Source of the DNA: Bryobacterales bacterium
GTDB taxonomy: Bacteria > Acidobacteriota > Terriglobia > Bryobacterales > Bryobacteraceae
Assembly: GCA_003135055.1 (NCBI GenBank)
Contig: PLDF01000282.1
Coordinates: forward strand, 1-50,585
DNA length: 50,585 nucleotides
Direction of reading: 5' to 3'
The notes under the pieces were generated by a model that had not been told where the DNA came from, did no database searches, and saw nothing but the letters and a program-made list of their open reading frames with translations. The position numbers and the translations under genes were made by a program. Positions 25,990 through 35,085 of this stretch are shown in pieces (position 1 is the first letter of the stretch; each line of letters starts with the position of its first letter).

Positions 25990-26200
25990 ACATACCGATC
26001 AGCGCATCCTGGCCTGGGCAGAACGGGAACCACGGATGAAATCGCCAAAGCGGTCGCCTTCCTCGCCTGCGATTAAAGCAGTTACATCACCGACATTGAA
26101 CTCTTCGTCGACGGCGGTCAAGGGCCAGATTTTAAGGAGCAGTCCGCCATTGGCGGACTGGAAGGCAAGACAGCCGTCGTTACGGGCGGTACCCCACGGT
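25990..26200 (+). pseudogene. Remnants of one or two further SDR genes
   Basis: Shortly after the last intact SDR, one frame reads 'GTTDEIAKAVAFLACD', a stop codon, then 'SSYITDIELFVDGGQGPD'. This is the standard C-terminus of a classical SDR (FLAS-D-SS-x-x-TG-x-E-L-x-VDGG) with an in-frame stop. About 30 codons later 'LEGKTAVVTGGT' appears, the start of another SDR that ends at once. A tandem SDR array has clearly decayed here. Confidence 0.65.
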
Positions 26201-26229
26201 AGCGTTTGGAAGTAACAGAGACCATTCAC

Positions 26230-26701
26230 CTGCCTGGCAAGCCGCTGCGCGGAGCCAACGCTGGTTTCGGCGGCGCAAGAATTCCACTGGAGACTGACCC
26301 CGATCAGCAGTCATTTTTCTAAACCCCAGCAAGTCAATTGAATAGCGTTGCGCTGTGTGCTGTTGGTGTGCCGCCCGTCTCAGCGGAAGTTGTCTTTATG
26401 GCGCGAACACGGTCAGATCGTTGGATGGGATCCCCCTCACCTGGCTGGTCCGCGCCTATAACGGCCACTTGAAGCAGGCCACCCGCATTGGATTGCGGGA
26501 CGCTCAGCCTCATATCAACAAAATGCTCGGCGGGCGCGAACGCAGCCGGAATTTCGGCTCCCCGAGAGCAAGCTCTTCATACGAGAAAACGGAGGATCTC
26601 GTTGGAGAATTCATCAGGACGGCGGGGGCAGCTCCTGAATGATATCGTCTGGGCGAAGATCCACGAAAACACTTTCTACATGAGGAATCTGTTCAGGCAG
26701 C
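26230..26701. other. Gap between SDR remnants and oxidoreductase gene
   Basis: About 470 bp in which I see no supported gene. One plus-strand frame (26355-26642) stays open but has no ribosome binding site or recognisable motif. Confidence 0.4.
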
Positions 26702-27688
26702 TCAGATGCCCTGGAATTCGACGACAACCTTGCCGATAGTCCCCGATTCGACGAGTGCGTGGGCGGAGGCTATTTCGGCCGGTGGAAATCGCCGATCGTT
26801 CACAAGGGGCTTCAGCTGTCCGGCATCCACCAGTGCCGCCGCATCGCGAAGAATGTGTCCGTGATGCGCTTGATGGAGGCCAGTGAGAAGCGGCAGAAGA
26901 CTGAAGACGCCGGAATAGGTCGCCCCGCGAAAGGAGAGCGGGGCCAGTGAGTGCGTACTCCATCCGAGACAGCTAACGACGTGGCCGGTATACCGCTTCA
27001 CCGTGGCAAACGATGCGTCGATCGTGGCTCCCCCAACCGTGTCATAGACAACGTCGAAGCCTTCGCCACCGGTATGAAGGTCGACGTACTGTTCCGGCGT
27101 CAGAGCCAGATAGTCAATCGCGGTGGCGCCGAAACTCTTCGCGATCGCGCTCTTGTCCAGCGAGACTGTTGCGAATACGTCAGCGCCCAGCGATTTTGCC
27201 AGTTGCACAGCTATATGGCCCACTCCGCCTGCTCCGGCGTGAACCAGCACTTTTTGGCCGCTGCGCACTTTGGCCCTGTCGACAATGCCTTCCCAGGCCG
27301 TGATCGTCACCAAAGGGAGCGCCGCGGCCTGGCGCATCGATAGCGACTTCGGTTTGGCTGCGAGCAGGGCGGCATTTACTGCCACGTATTCCGCCAAGGT
27401 TCCCTGCACGCCGCCCACGCCGCCCACCATTCCGTAGACCGCCTCTCCTCGTCGAAATGCCGAAACACCGGACCCAACGTCTACTACCTCACCCGCCACG
27501 TCGAGACCCAGAACCGCGGGTAGTGGTTGCCTGGCATGGGCTGCTTTGCCGGCCCGAATCTTGGTATCTAAAGGATTCACACCGCTTGCGTGGACACGGA
27601 CAAGGACCTGATCCGGACCCGGTACGGGACAAGGAAGATCGACTGCCCGAAACGCTCCCTGGGCATGCTCGACGACGTATGCTTTCAT
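26702..27688 (-). CDS. NADPH:quinone oxidoreductase-like zinc-free MDR protein
   Basis: 328 residues from ATG 27688 with AGGAACCC upstream. GroES-like N-terminal domain: 'VRVHASGVNPLDTKIRAG', 'PAVLGLDVAGEV'. The NADP-binding Rossmann segment is 'KVLVHAGAGGVGHIAVQLAK'. The structural and catalytic zinc cysteines are absent, placing it with quinone oxidoreductases and crotonyl reductase-like enzymes. It is convergent with the SDR operon and probably a stress-related quinone or enone reductase. Confidence 0.85.
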   Translation of the reverse strand: MKAYVVEHAQGAFRAVDLPCPVPGPDQVLVRVHASGVNPLDTKIRAGKAAHARQPLPAVLGLDVAGEVVDVGSGVSAFRRGEAVYGMVGGVGGVQGTLAEYVAVNAALLAAKPKSLSMRQAAALPLVTITAWEGIVDRAKVRSGQKVLVHAGAGGVGHIAVQLAKSLGADVFATVSLDKSAIAKSFGATAIDYLALTPEQYVDLHTGGEGFDVVYDTVGGATIDASFATVKRYTGHVVSCLGWSTHSLAPLSFRGATYSGVFSLLPLLTGLHQAHHGHILRDAAALVDAGQLKPLVNDRRFPPAEIASAHALVESGTIGKVVVEFQGI

Positions 27689-27748
27689 GACTGGGTTCCT
27701 TTCGCAAACAGGTCTCGGGTCCATCTTCACCCAAAACCTTTCGGGCCG

Positions 27749-27991
27749 CTATCCGAGCACTTGGCGGGTGCCGGAGTCCGAAGCCAATTGGATCGCGTCA
27801 ATCAAGGCAGGCCGCTTCGTAGCCTCGACGAAATCAGGCACGAACTGCGTACCTTCTCGCGAGTCCTTCGCAAACTGCGCGTAAAGATTTCCAACATTAC
27901 GCGGCAGAGCTGGAATATGCGCTGTTACGGCCCACCCTCCCTTGTCCCGACTGGCGCCGATTATGCCCACTCCGATTGTTGAGCGTTGCAT
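27749..27991 (-). pseudogene. Gfo/Idh/MocA oxidoreductase with large internal deletion
   Basis: ATG 27991 with AGGTGA upstream opens 80 codons. The first 30 ('TIGVGIIGASRDKGGWAVTA', 'HIPALP') are the family's N-terminal NAD-binding strand and loop. The sequence then jumps to 'NLYAQFAKDSREGTQFVPDF' and 'ALIDAIQLASDSG', the C-terminal helix of the same family. About 250 residues between are missing. The frame is intact across the junction, so a short peptide could still be made. Confidence 0.65.
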
Positions 27992-27999
27992 CGTGTCTT

Positions 28000-28212
28000 T
28001 CACCTGGTTGGAACCATCGCGAACAGAATGTTGAGCTCTTCCGCCATGGTGGAGTGCGTAAGGAGGATATCCCGAACACTGGCGCAAGGAAGCCTGGCGA
28101 TCATGGCCGTCTGACCAATCGCCAACAACTCGTCGGCTTGTGTTGCCAATGCTCTGACTCGCATGATTTCGTCGGTCTGGGTGCTGATCAGCGCTCGGCG
28201 CTCGTCTTGCAT
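28000..28212 (-). CDS. Possible small ORF behind the sigma-54 activator
   Basis: 70 residues from ATG 28212, starting 7 bp after the sigma-54 activator stop. It is helical ('ADELLAIGQTAMIARL'), with no recognised family. It may be a fragment of a larger lost gene between the activator and the deleted Gfo/Idh relic. Confidence 0.3.
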   Translation of the reverse strand: MQDERRALISTQTDEIMRVRALATQADELLAIGQTAMIARLPCASVRDILLTHSTMAEELNILFAMVPTR

Positions 28213-28219
28213 GGCGCCC

Positions 28220-29314
28220 TCACAGTTCGGAGCCGGCGTCCGCGGCCGGCGCTGCAAACGCACTCGGTGGCACAATTGGGCCGGGATGACTCACCGCCCG
28301 GGCGGGTCCGGCGACTGCATTTTCGATGGTCAGGATTTTTTCCGCCTTGATTCCGAGCTTCCGCATCCGATAAATCAAAGTCGTCCGCGCCAGACCCAGG
28401 CGGGAAGCGGCGCCGTTTCGTCCCGCGATGACCCAGTTGACCTGCCGAAGCGCTTCCAGAATGTGCACCCGCTCCGCCTCCGCGAGGGTCCGCACCTGCG
28501 ACGGGGCTTCGCGCCCGCTGAGACGTGTGACTTCTACTGGTGGAAGCCGTAATTCCGCTCCGGGGGACAAGATCACGGCGCGCTCGATGACGTTCTGCAA
28601 TTCACGGATGTTGCCGGGCCAGTCGTGCTGGCGCAGGATTTCCATCACTTCCTTCGCCACTTGCCAGCCCTCCCGACTCATGCGGAGGGCAAGCTTGCGA
28701 ATAAAGTGATCCACCAGAAGCGGGATGTCCTCCGTACGCGCTCGCAAGGGAGGAAGGTCGATCGGGAATACATTCAGCCGGTAGAAGAGATCGGCGCGAA
28801 ACCGCCGTTCGCGCACCATTTGCGACAAGTCCTGATTGGTGGCCGCGACGATACGAACGTCGACGCGAGTGGTGCGTGTGCTGCCGAGCCTCTCGAACTC
28901 CTGCTCCTGGAGAACACGCAGGAGCTTGGGTTGCAGTTCGAGCGGCAAGTCGCCGATCTCATCGAGAAACAAGGTTCCGGTGTGGGCCAGTTGAAACCGG
29001 CCGACTGTCTGGGTCAGCGCGCCCGTGAAGGCGCCGCGCTCGTGGCCGAACAGCTCGCTTTCGAGCAGGCCGGCTGGTATCGCAGCGCAATTGACCCGCA
29101 CGTACGGTCCGCGCCGGCGCAGGCTTTCCTCGTGGATGGCCTTGGCGACGAGTTCCTTGCCCGTGCCAGTTTCACCGTGGATCAGAACGGCCGAAGCCGT
29201 CCGAGCCACCATTTGCACCAGGTTCCAGACGCACCGAAAGGCGCGGCTGGATCCGATCATTTCGCCCCTGAATGTCGATTCCAATGGGATGCAGGTTATC
29301 GCGGTAGCAGCCAT
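28220..29314 (-). CDS. Sigma-54-dependent activator without sensory domain
   Basis: 364 residues. The AAA+ core starts almost at the N-terminus: 'VLIHGETGTGKELVAKAIH' (Walker A), 'ESELFGHERGAFTGA' (GAFTGA loop touching sigma-54), 'GTLFLDEIGDLP' (Walker B), 'RADLFYRLNVFPI' and 'HDWPGNIRELQNVIERA'. A Fis-type HTH follows ('AASRLGLARTTLIYRMRKLG'), then an Ala/Pro-rich tail. Only about 25 residues precede the core, so there is no receiver, GAF or PAS domain. Activity must be set by expression or a partner. It is the last gene after the propeller kinase, 224 bp downstream. Confidence 0.85.
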   Translation of the reverse strand: MAATAITCIPLESTFRGEMIGSSRAFRCVWNLVQMVARTASAVLIHGETGTGKELVAKAIHEESLRRRGPYVRVNCAAIPAGLLESELFGHERGAFTGALTQTVGRFQLAHTGTLFLDEIGDLPLELQPKLLRVLQEQEFERLGSTRTTRVDVRIVAATNQDLSQMVRERRFRADLFYRLNVFPIDLPPLRARTEDIPLLVDHFIRKLALRMSREGWQVAKEVMEILRQHDWPGNIRELQNVIERAVILSPGAELRLPPVEVTRLSGREAPSQVRTLAEAERVHILEALRQVNWVIAGRNGAASRLGLARTTLIYRMRKLGIKAEKILTIENAVAGPARAVSHPGPIVPPSAFAAPAADAGSEL

Positions 29315-29444
29315 AAGTTACTCCAATGCCCGACGGCTTGAGATTTGTGCCTGGCCACTAGCATTTGCCCATGTGGCCTATCGATAACCAATCGTAGGCC
29401 GAAACGGAAAATAGCGAAACACCATAACGTGGAAGTGCCGCCCT

Positions 29445-29470
29445 ATAGTTTTCTAGAGCCGGAAAACTAT
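29445..29470. promoter_or_regulatory. Perfect 9-bp inverted repeat upstream of the sigma-54 activator
   Basis: ATAGTTTTC, 8 nt, GAAAACTAT. It is AT-rich and has no T-run, so it is not a typical terminator. It lies 131 bp upstream of the activator start, the distance expected for an enhancer or upstream activator site. Function inferred. Confidence 0.4.
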
Positions 29471-29538
29471 CGTTGCAGGAAGCGGAAATGCCCGGCAGAA
29501 TCAAGCGCTGTCCGCAGTTGCCATACAGTCGGCCGGAG

Positions 29539-32500
29539 TCAGCCCTTAGAACGTAGAAAGGCGAATCTACGAGGCACAACCAGCTCTACTACGACGCCCG
29601 ATCCCTTTGGACTCGAGATTGTTAACTTCGCTCGAAGCTTTTCGGCGCGCTCGTACATGCCGATTACGCCGAAGTGCCCGTCCTTGCCCCTGGCAGCCAC
29701 ATCTGGCTCAATGCCCTTGCCATTGTCGCGGATACTCAGGGTCAAGTTCGTTCCGTAAGTCAGTTTCACAACTACGCGATCGCATCCGGAGTGTGTGCAA
29801 GCGTTGCGAATCGCTTCGTACGCAATTCGATAGATCTCGTCGCGCACGATCGGATGCATACGCCAACTCTTGCCTTCCACCAGGAGATCAAACTCCATCG
29901 CGCGCTGCATGCGGCACTCTTCTCCCGCACGCCGGAGCGCCTCGGCAAGGTCATTTTGCTCTGTGGCTGAGTTGCGCAGGGAATTGAGCGCCACGCGTCC
30001 CTCCTGAACAGCCCGCCCAAGCCAGCCGGACAACCGCTCCAATGCGCTTCGCATGCGGGCATGATCGGGATCTCCCGCTAGTACGTTGTCCGCCACCATC
30101 TTGCTGCCTTGAATCGTCTGAAGCAGCGTATCGTGCAGATCCCGTGCAACCTGAATGCGCTCCGCCAGGCGCTGCTCGAATTGAGAGTTCAGTTTCCGTG
30201 TAACAAAATTCAGCCGCACTTGGTATGCGCCCATCGTTGCCAGGACGGCCGCGATGGCGCATAGGACGATAAACCACCAACTCTGCCAGAACAAGGGATC
30301 GATTGTGAAATCGAGGACCGCTTCGTCTTTACTCCAAACACCATCGGGATTGGCGGCAGTCACGTGGAAGCGATAGGAGCCCGGCGGCAGGTTGGTGTAC
30401 GAAGTTTCCCTTTCCGCCGAAGGGGCGCTCCACTTGCGGTCGAAAGGCTCCAGCAAATATCGATATCGAACGCGATCCGGGGCGGAAAAGTCCAATCCGG
30501 CGAAACTCAGAGTAATCCGTTGAAGTCCGGCAGGAACATGAACCCCTTGCCGTAGATCGATTTCACCATCGGAGGCAAACAGTCCTTGAATGTGGACCGT
30601 TGCCAGGGCCAAATCTCTTGTCAAACGCTGCGGATCCACCACGGAGATCCCGCGTTGCAAGGAGAACCAGATTCGTCCCAGGGAGTCGGCAATGACGGAT
30701 TGGTGTCGCTTCACGCCCTCGGTACTGCGCAGGCCGTCCGCAAGTCCGTAATCGCGAAGATCGCCATCGCCCACAGTGCCCAGCCGGAGTTTGTCCCGGC
30801 GAACGCGCAGCACGTGGCTCGACGTTGCGATCCAAAGCCACCCATAACGATCCTCGGCCAGTCCGAGTATTTGTGCCCGAAGCTCCGCGGGAAGACTCGC
30901 GGGAACATGAAAGCCGGCACTTCCTTGAAACGCAAGGCCGGACGCAGTCCCGGCCCACAGTACGCCCGAGGAGTCTTGAAGCAGGCAGTTGATGTTTTCA
31001 GACGGCAAGCCATCCTGAACTCCGTAAGATGCCCAACGTCCGTTTGCCAGCGAACTCAGCCCGCTCGGCGTGGCAAACCACATACGTCCGTTGGAGTCTT
31101 CGATAATCGAAACCACTGTGTTCGAGGCGAGACCTTGGGCGAATGTGTAATTCGTGAATTTCCCGTTACGAAGAGCGCTGACGCCCCCGCTGAGGGTGCC
31201 CGCCCAAATCGTTCCGTCGCGCGCTCGATATACCGAGTAGATGCTATCCTCGGCAAGTCCATCGGCCTTGGTGTAGGTCTTCGCCGCAAAAGAATCGCCT
31301 TCGACACTCAGGCGGGTGAGTCCGCCGCGTTGCCTGCCAATCCACAGCTCTCCGCTTGCGCCCGCGAGCGAATACACGAGGTCCCGATCCAATCCAGCGA
31401 CCGTGATTTTGCCGTGTTGGCCGTCTTTCGCCCACCAAAGCCCACCGGTTTCAGGTGGGAACCACAACCGGTTTGTGGAATCGACGTAGACAGGCGTGCT
31501 TCCGTCCGTCGGCAATCCCTCAGGCAGGGAATAGGTTACGAAGGAGCCATCGCCGAGGCGTTCGATACCATCGGCGCCACCGATCCACAAGTTACCTTCA
31601 CGGTCTTCGAATGTTGCCGTAACGGCCTCGTGCGTTACACCTTGCTCCAGGTGAAGGAACGCCAGGTCGCTTGCGTTCATCCTCACGAGACCGCGCGTAC
31701 CCGTGCCTATCCAAATATTCACGTCCCGGTCCATCGTCATCGACAGCGCCTGAACGTGATTGAGAGCCGGCGGTATTCCCGTCGTTACCAGTTCAGTCCC
31801 ATTCCACCGCACGATGCCATCATCTGTTCCGACCCATAAGTCGGAGTTGCGGCCGGGAAGCAAACAATTCACTTTGAGGTCCGGCAGACCTTTTCGCAAG
31901 GCGATCATTTCCCCTTTCACGAAGCGAAAGAGACCAGACTCGCGAGTACCCATCCAAAAGTCTCCATCGGGAGTCTGGGCAAATGACATCACCGCGGATC
32001 GAAGAGCCCGGTTTCCCTTGGATACCCTCGTAAAAACGGCATCATGGAAGACGACCGGCACGATGAGTCTCGGCGCTTTCGGCTGAGGATTTGCGACTCC
32101 CTGGGAGAGGAGAATTTCTCCCTCGCGGTTGCGGGCGATCACGTATACGTTGTGGGAGGATTCAAAGTCAGACCCCGGATTGTCAAAAATGCCGTTTCGA
32201 TACCGCATGATCGACCTGTCGTGGAGACGGAGCCACAAACCGCCGTCGTTGTCCGGTGCGAGCCCTCGGACCCCACGGATCGAGAATGCGTGTGATTCGT
32301 CCTTTATGAGCCGGAAGTTTCTTCCGTCAAATCGAACCAGACCCGCCTCAGTACCAATCCATAGATAACCGTTGGTGGTCTGCGTGATCGCATAAACGGC
32401 CCCTTTCGGAAAACCTTGGCCGCCCCCCCAGCGATCATGTACGTACTGCGAAATCGCGCGCGCTGGATCGATCGCGTAGGCTGTACTGGCCAACAAGCCA

Positions 32501-32547
32501 ACAGCGATGACCGGGAGGGCGCTACGGAAGGTATTCGAAACTTTCAA
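29539..32547 (-). CDS. Propeller-domain sensor histidine kinase (NarX/HisKA_3 type)
   Basis: 1002 residues from TTG 32547 (GGAG upstream); 32607 is an alternative. A signal peptide ('LPVIAVGLLASTAYA') is followed by about 650 residues of repeated 'D.NG.LWIGT..GL.R' units forming periplasmic beta-propellers. A Y_Y_Y domain ('RYRYLLEPFDRKWSAPSAE') and one membrane helix ('WWFIVLCAIAAVLATMGAY') come next. Then HisKA_3 with the phospho-His in 'VARDLHDTLLQTIQG', and HATPase ('EAIRNACTHSGC', 'IRDNGKGIEP'). It likely senses carbohydrate or another periplasmic cue and phosphorylates the LuxR-type regulator at 33687-34337. The start overlaps the lipoprotein gene by 26 bp. Confidence 0.88.
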   Translation of the reverse strand: MKVSNTFRSALPVIAVGLLASTAYAIDPARAISQYVHDRWGGGQGFPKGAVYAITQTTNGYLWIGTEAGLVRFDGRNFRLIKDESHAFSIRGVRGLAPDNDGGLWLRLHDRSIMRYRNGIFDNPGSDFESSHNVYVIARNREGEILLSQGVANPQPKAPRLIVPVVFHDAVFTRVSKGNRALRSAVMSFAQTPDGDFWMGTRESGLFRFVKGEMIALRKGLPDLKVNCLLPGRNSDLWVGTDDGIVRWNGTELVTTGIPPALNHVQALSMTMDRDVNIWIGTGTRGLVRMNASDLAFLHLEQGVTHEAVTATFEDREGNLWIGGADGIERLGDGSFVTYSLPEGLPTDGSTPVYVDSTNRLWFPPETGGLWWAKDGQHGKITVAGLDRDLVYSLAGASGELWIGRQRGGLTRLSVEGDSFAAKTYTKADGLAEDSIYSVYRARDGTIWAGTLSGGVSALRNGKFTNYTFAQGLASNTVVSIIEDSNGRMWFATPSGLSSLANGRWASYGVQDGLPSENINCLLQDSSGVLWAGTASGLAFQGSAGFHVPASLPAELRAQILGLAEDRYGWLWIATSSHVLRVRRDKLRLGTVGDGDLRDYGLADGLRSTEGVKRHQSVIADSLGRIWFSLQRGISVVDPQRLTRDLALATVHIQGLFASDGEIDLRQGVHVPAGLQRITLSFAGLDFSAPDRVRYRYLLEPFDRKWSAPSAERETSYTNLPPGSYRFHVTAANPDGVWSKDEAVLDFTIDPLFWQSWWFIVLCAIAAVLATMGAYQVRLNFVTRKLNSQFEQRLAERIQVARDLHDTLLQTIQGSKMVADNVLAGDPDHARMRSALERLSGWLGRAVQEGRVALNSLRNSATEQNDLAEALRRAGEECRMQRAMEFDLLVEGKSWRMHPIVRDEIYRIAYEAIRNACTHSGCDRVVVKLTYGTNLTLSIRDNGKGIEPDVAARGKDGHFGVIGMYERAEKLRAKLTISSPKGSGVVVELVVPRRFAFLRSKG

Positions 32548-33583
32548 TAATGATCTCCGCTTTGTTTTGCAACGCAAGAGGGCTTGAGATGTATGCGTAG
32601 AGGCCAATGCTCAGCCGCTCTTCCCCGGCGGATGGAACGTCCGAGGTGAACTGATGTTCGGCTATCGTCACCATCCCTGGTCCCGAGTTTGAGCCGCGGG
32701 TGGCTTTGAAAAGGACGCTTCCGGGTTCCCACTTAATCCAAAAGGTGACCTTTCCCGGTGGGGCCATAAATCGGACGGCGTTTGCCGGAACGTCCCACGG
32801 CTGAACCACGAATTGCCCATTCTTGTCCTCCGGTTGTCCCCATCGGGACATCTCGATACTCATCTCCCGGGAGGGCCCGAAGTCATCCCATGTGAATATG
32901 GTAAAGACGGCTGCGGGTTCGAGATGCCCAACATCGTCCACAGTGACTTTGTATAATCCGTAGCCCAAACTGCGAGACAGCCTGACCTGTCCGCTGAGCC
33001 AACCTTTGGGTTCCTTCGAAATGCGGAGGTGCAGCAAGCCCCGATCATCCGTCCACGCATTGGCCGTATCGTAGCGATGACCGTCGCCATTCGTGTTTCG
33101 GCGGACCTCCCATTGGTAGCCGCTGAACTGGAGAAAGGACGAGGGCCGCGTAGGAGTCCCTCTGGCGGTTGCCACAGCCAGTACCGACCCACCCTTCTCA
33201 GGTAACGAGTCAATGGTGGCGGGCGGACGATATCGTGAATCGACAACCACCGCCCCATAGACAGCCCCCGGGTGAATCTGGTTCCTCCAGGCGCCGTCCG
33301 CCTGAATAGCGGTGAACCGCCGGTCCGGGATCTGCAACCTCCAGACGCTGCTGAGTGAGTAAAGAACCAGGCGGTCCCCCGCCTTCCCGCCGCGGACACG
33401 ACCTTGTATCCAATAGAGCTTCTCGGGACTGTCCGTCTCCCCCGGCGGGAGGCGGGTGAATTCAATCTCCAGGTCGGCGCGAGGCCGAGAGGATCCACAG
33501 CCCTGGAGCCACATTCCGCCACTCGCGCTCACCAGGAGAACGGCCATGGGACCCATTGATCGCAGGTGGGTTGGGGATGACAT
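32522..33583 (-). CDS. Lipoprotein, concanavalin/GH16-like lectin fold suspected
   Basis: 353 residues from ATG 33583. The N-terminus 'MGPMAVLLVSASGGMWLQGC' ends in a lipobox Cys, so it is a secreted lipoprotein. The later part ('KGWLSGQVRLSRSLGYGLYK', 'AAVFTIFTWDDFG', 'VTFWIKWEPGSVLFKA') reads like the jelly-roll of family 16 glycosidases. The catalytic E-x-D-x-x-E is not evident, so sugar binding is more likely than hydrolysis. It lies between response regulator and kinase genes and overlaps the kinase start, suggesting a periplasmic accessory sensor. Confidence 0.68.
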   Translation of the reverse strand: MSSPTHLRSMGPMAVLLVSASGGMWLQGCGSSRPRADLEIEFTRLPPGETDSPEKLYWIQGRVRGGKAGDRLVLYSLSSVWRLQIPDRRFTAIQADGAWRNQIHPGAVYGAVVVDSRYRPPATIDSLPEKGGSVLAVATARGTPTRPSSFLQFSGYQWEVRRNTNGDGHRYDTANAWTDDRGLLHLRISKEPKGWLSGQVRLSRSLGYGLYKVTVDDVGHLEPAAVFTIFTWDDFGPSREMSIEMSRWGQPEDKNGQFVVQPWDVPANAVRFMAPPGKVTFWIKWEPGSVLFKATRGSNSGPGMVTIAEHQFTSDVPSAGEERLSIGLYAYISSPLALQNKAEIIIESFEYLP

Positions 33584-33686
33584 CAAACGTAACCACTCCG
33601 AGCGTATCCGGACCAGCGATCCGGTGAGCCATCGGATTCTTGAGGCGTGGCCCCGATCCTTTTCTATAGGTCGTTCTCTCTCGCAA

Positions 33687-34337
33687 TCAGATCTGGAGTA
33701 TTCCCCGCCGGATCGCAACAGTCAAGGCGTGCGACCGATCGTTCGCGTGCAGTTTACTCACAAGATTCTTGATGTGGAAATTCACAGTCGCCTCCGATAT
33801 GCCGAGGCGAGCGGCAATTTCCTTGTTCTTCGAGCCATCTCGAATGAGGCGGAGCACATCCAACTCGCGGGGCGTCAGCGCTTCATCGCCCAGATGTTCC
33901 GCCAGGCGGATGGCGACATCCGCCGGCACGTGGCGTTTGCCGGTATGCACGGCACGGATGATCGCGAGCAACTCGTCTTGCGGCAGGCTCTTCAAGACAT
34001 AGGCGGCAGCGCCGGCCCTCAGGGCGCGCTGAATCTCCGCATCGCCTTCGGCGCTGGTCAACACAATGATGCGCGCATCGGGACACTCTCCACGAATGGC
34101 TACGATAGCGTCGACGCCATTGGCTCCGGGCAAGCGTAGATCCATCAGCGTTACATCTGGACGGTGAGCCCGAAACTCCTTCATGGCTTCGGCGGTTGTA
34201 GAAGCCTGGGCCACGAGCGCCATGTCGTTCTGGGATCCGATAATGGTGCAAAGGCCCTCACGAAAAACGGGATGATCCTCGACACACAGAATCCGAATCG
34301 GCATTTCGGGTTTCGTCGCTGCTGTGTCTCGAGTCAT
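33687..34337 (-). CDS. NarL/LuxR-type response regulator
   Basis: 216 residues from ATG 34337. Receiver: 'ILCVEDHPVFREGL' (acidic pair E20/D21), phospho-acceptor D66 in 'VTLMDLRLPG', Thr/Ser switch 'IIVLTSAEGD', Lys in 'YVLKSLPQDEL'. LuxR HTH: 'LTPRELDVLRLIRDGSKNKE', 'IAARLGISEATVNFHIKNLV'. The partner kinase is two genes downstream in the same direction, so this is a complete two-component pair with the regulator first. Confidence 0.9.
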   Translation of the reverse strand: MTRDTAATKPEMPIRILCVEDHPVFREGLCTIIGSQNDMALVAQASTTAEAMKEFRAHRPDVTLMDLRLPGANGVDAIVAIRGECPDARIIVLTSAEGDAEIQRALRAGAAAYVLKSLPQDELLAIIRAVHTGKRHVPADVAIRLAEHLGDEALTPRELDVLRLIRDGSKNKEIAARLGISEATVNFHIKNLVSKLHANDRSHALTVAIRRGILQI

Positions 34338-35085
34338 GGCTAGCAAAATAACGTTTGGTACTAAAGATGATGGCAGATTTTTCGGCTCTGAGCGAGAATC
34401 TGTAAGACACCCCGTTTTCATTGGGTTTTCGGTGTTTGGACCGTCAGGGCTGACCAGGGCCAGCTTCTCTGGAGGTGAGTTGTCGCCAATGTTCATCGGC
34501 GTTTCGGCGGTTCTGGCATGCAAGAACCGCCGCCTGCCACGATCACCCGGCTCGTTCGGACCGACGAGCGCGGTCGTTTGACACCCGTGCAGCCCGAACG
34601 CCGCACCCCCTTAACGCGCCGCCGCGACACGGATTGTTGGAACCTGATCGAATCCAGCGATCCGGGATGGGCAAACCGCTACGAAGTCCCTTTCCAATAA
34701 GGAGTTGCGGCCATCATCAGTTCCCCAGACGATGTTGCCGATGCCAGTGCTCATCGCCTCCAAAGCACGCGCCTCTCGGCAGTACGCGGTACAAGTTCGT
34801 CCCCCAGAGCGTGATTCTGTCGCCAGAAATCCCAGGAAGGGCAAAATGCTCAAGTGCCCGCCAAATGGCCGTTTCTCCGAATTCTCGCGCAGAACCGATT
34901 TTTCAGAGGCGAACCAGCCCGACACGGGCGAGCGGCAAAGGCGGTCTCAGCTAGTGTGATTCCGGCGGGCTCGGCTGTAGTGCAATCGGTAATCGCTAAA
35001 TGGAGAACAACTTCCCGGGCCTACGCCGCGAAGATCGGTAGCCACAGGACGCTCGATTTAACAGCTGTTTCTGCCGCGCAGGGGA
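34338..35085. other. 750-bp gap upstream of the two-component operon
   Basis: No supported gene. The promoter of the response regulator operon must lie near 34340-34450. The rest may be degenerate coding DNA; short frames on both strands lack ribosome binding sites or recognisable motifs. Confidence 0.4.

Noticed and set aside
29314..29400. Sigma-54 promoter for the activator
   Set aside because: No good GG-N10-GC element with TGGCAC/TTGCA spacing could be found on the minus strand.
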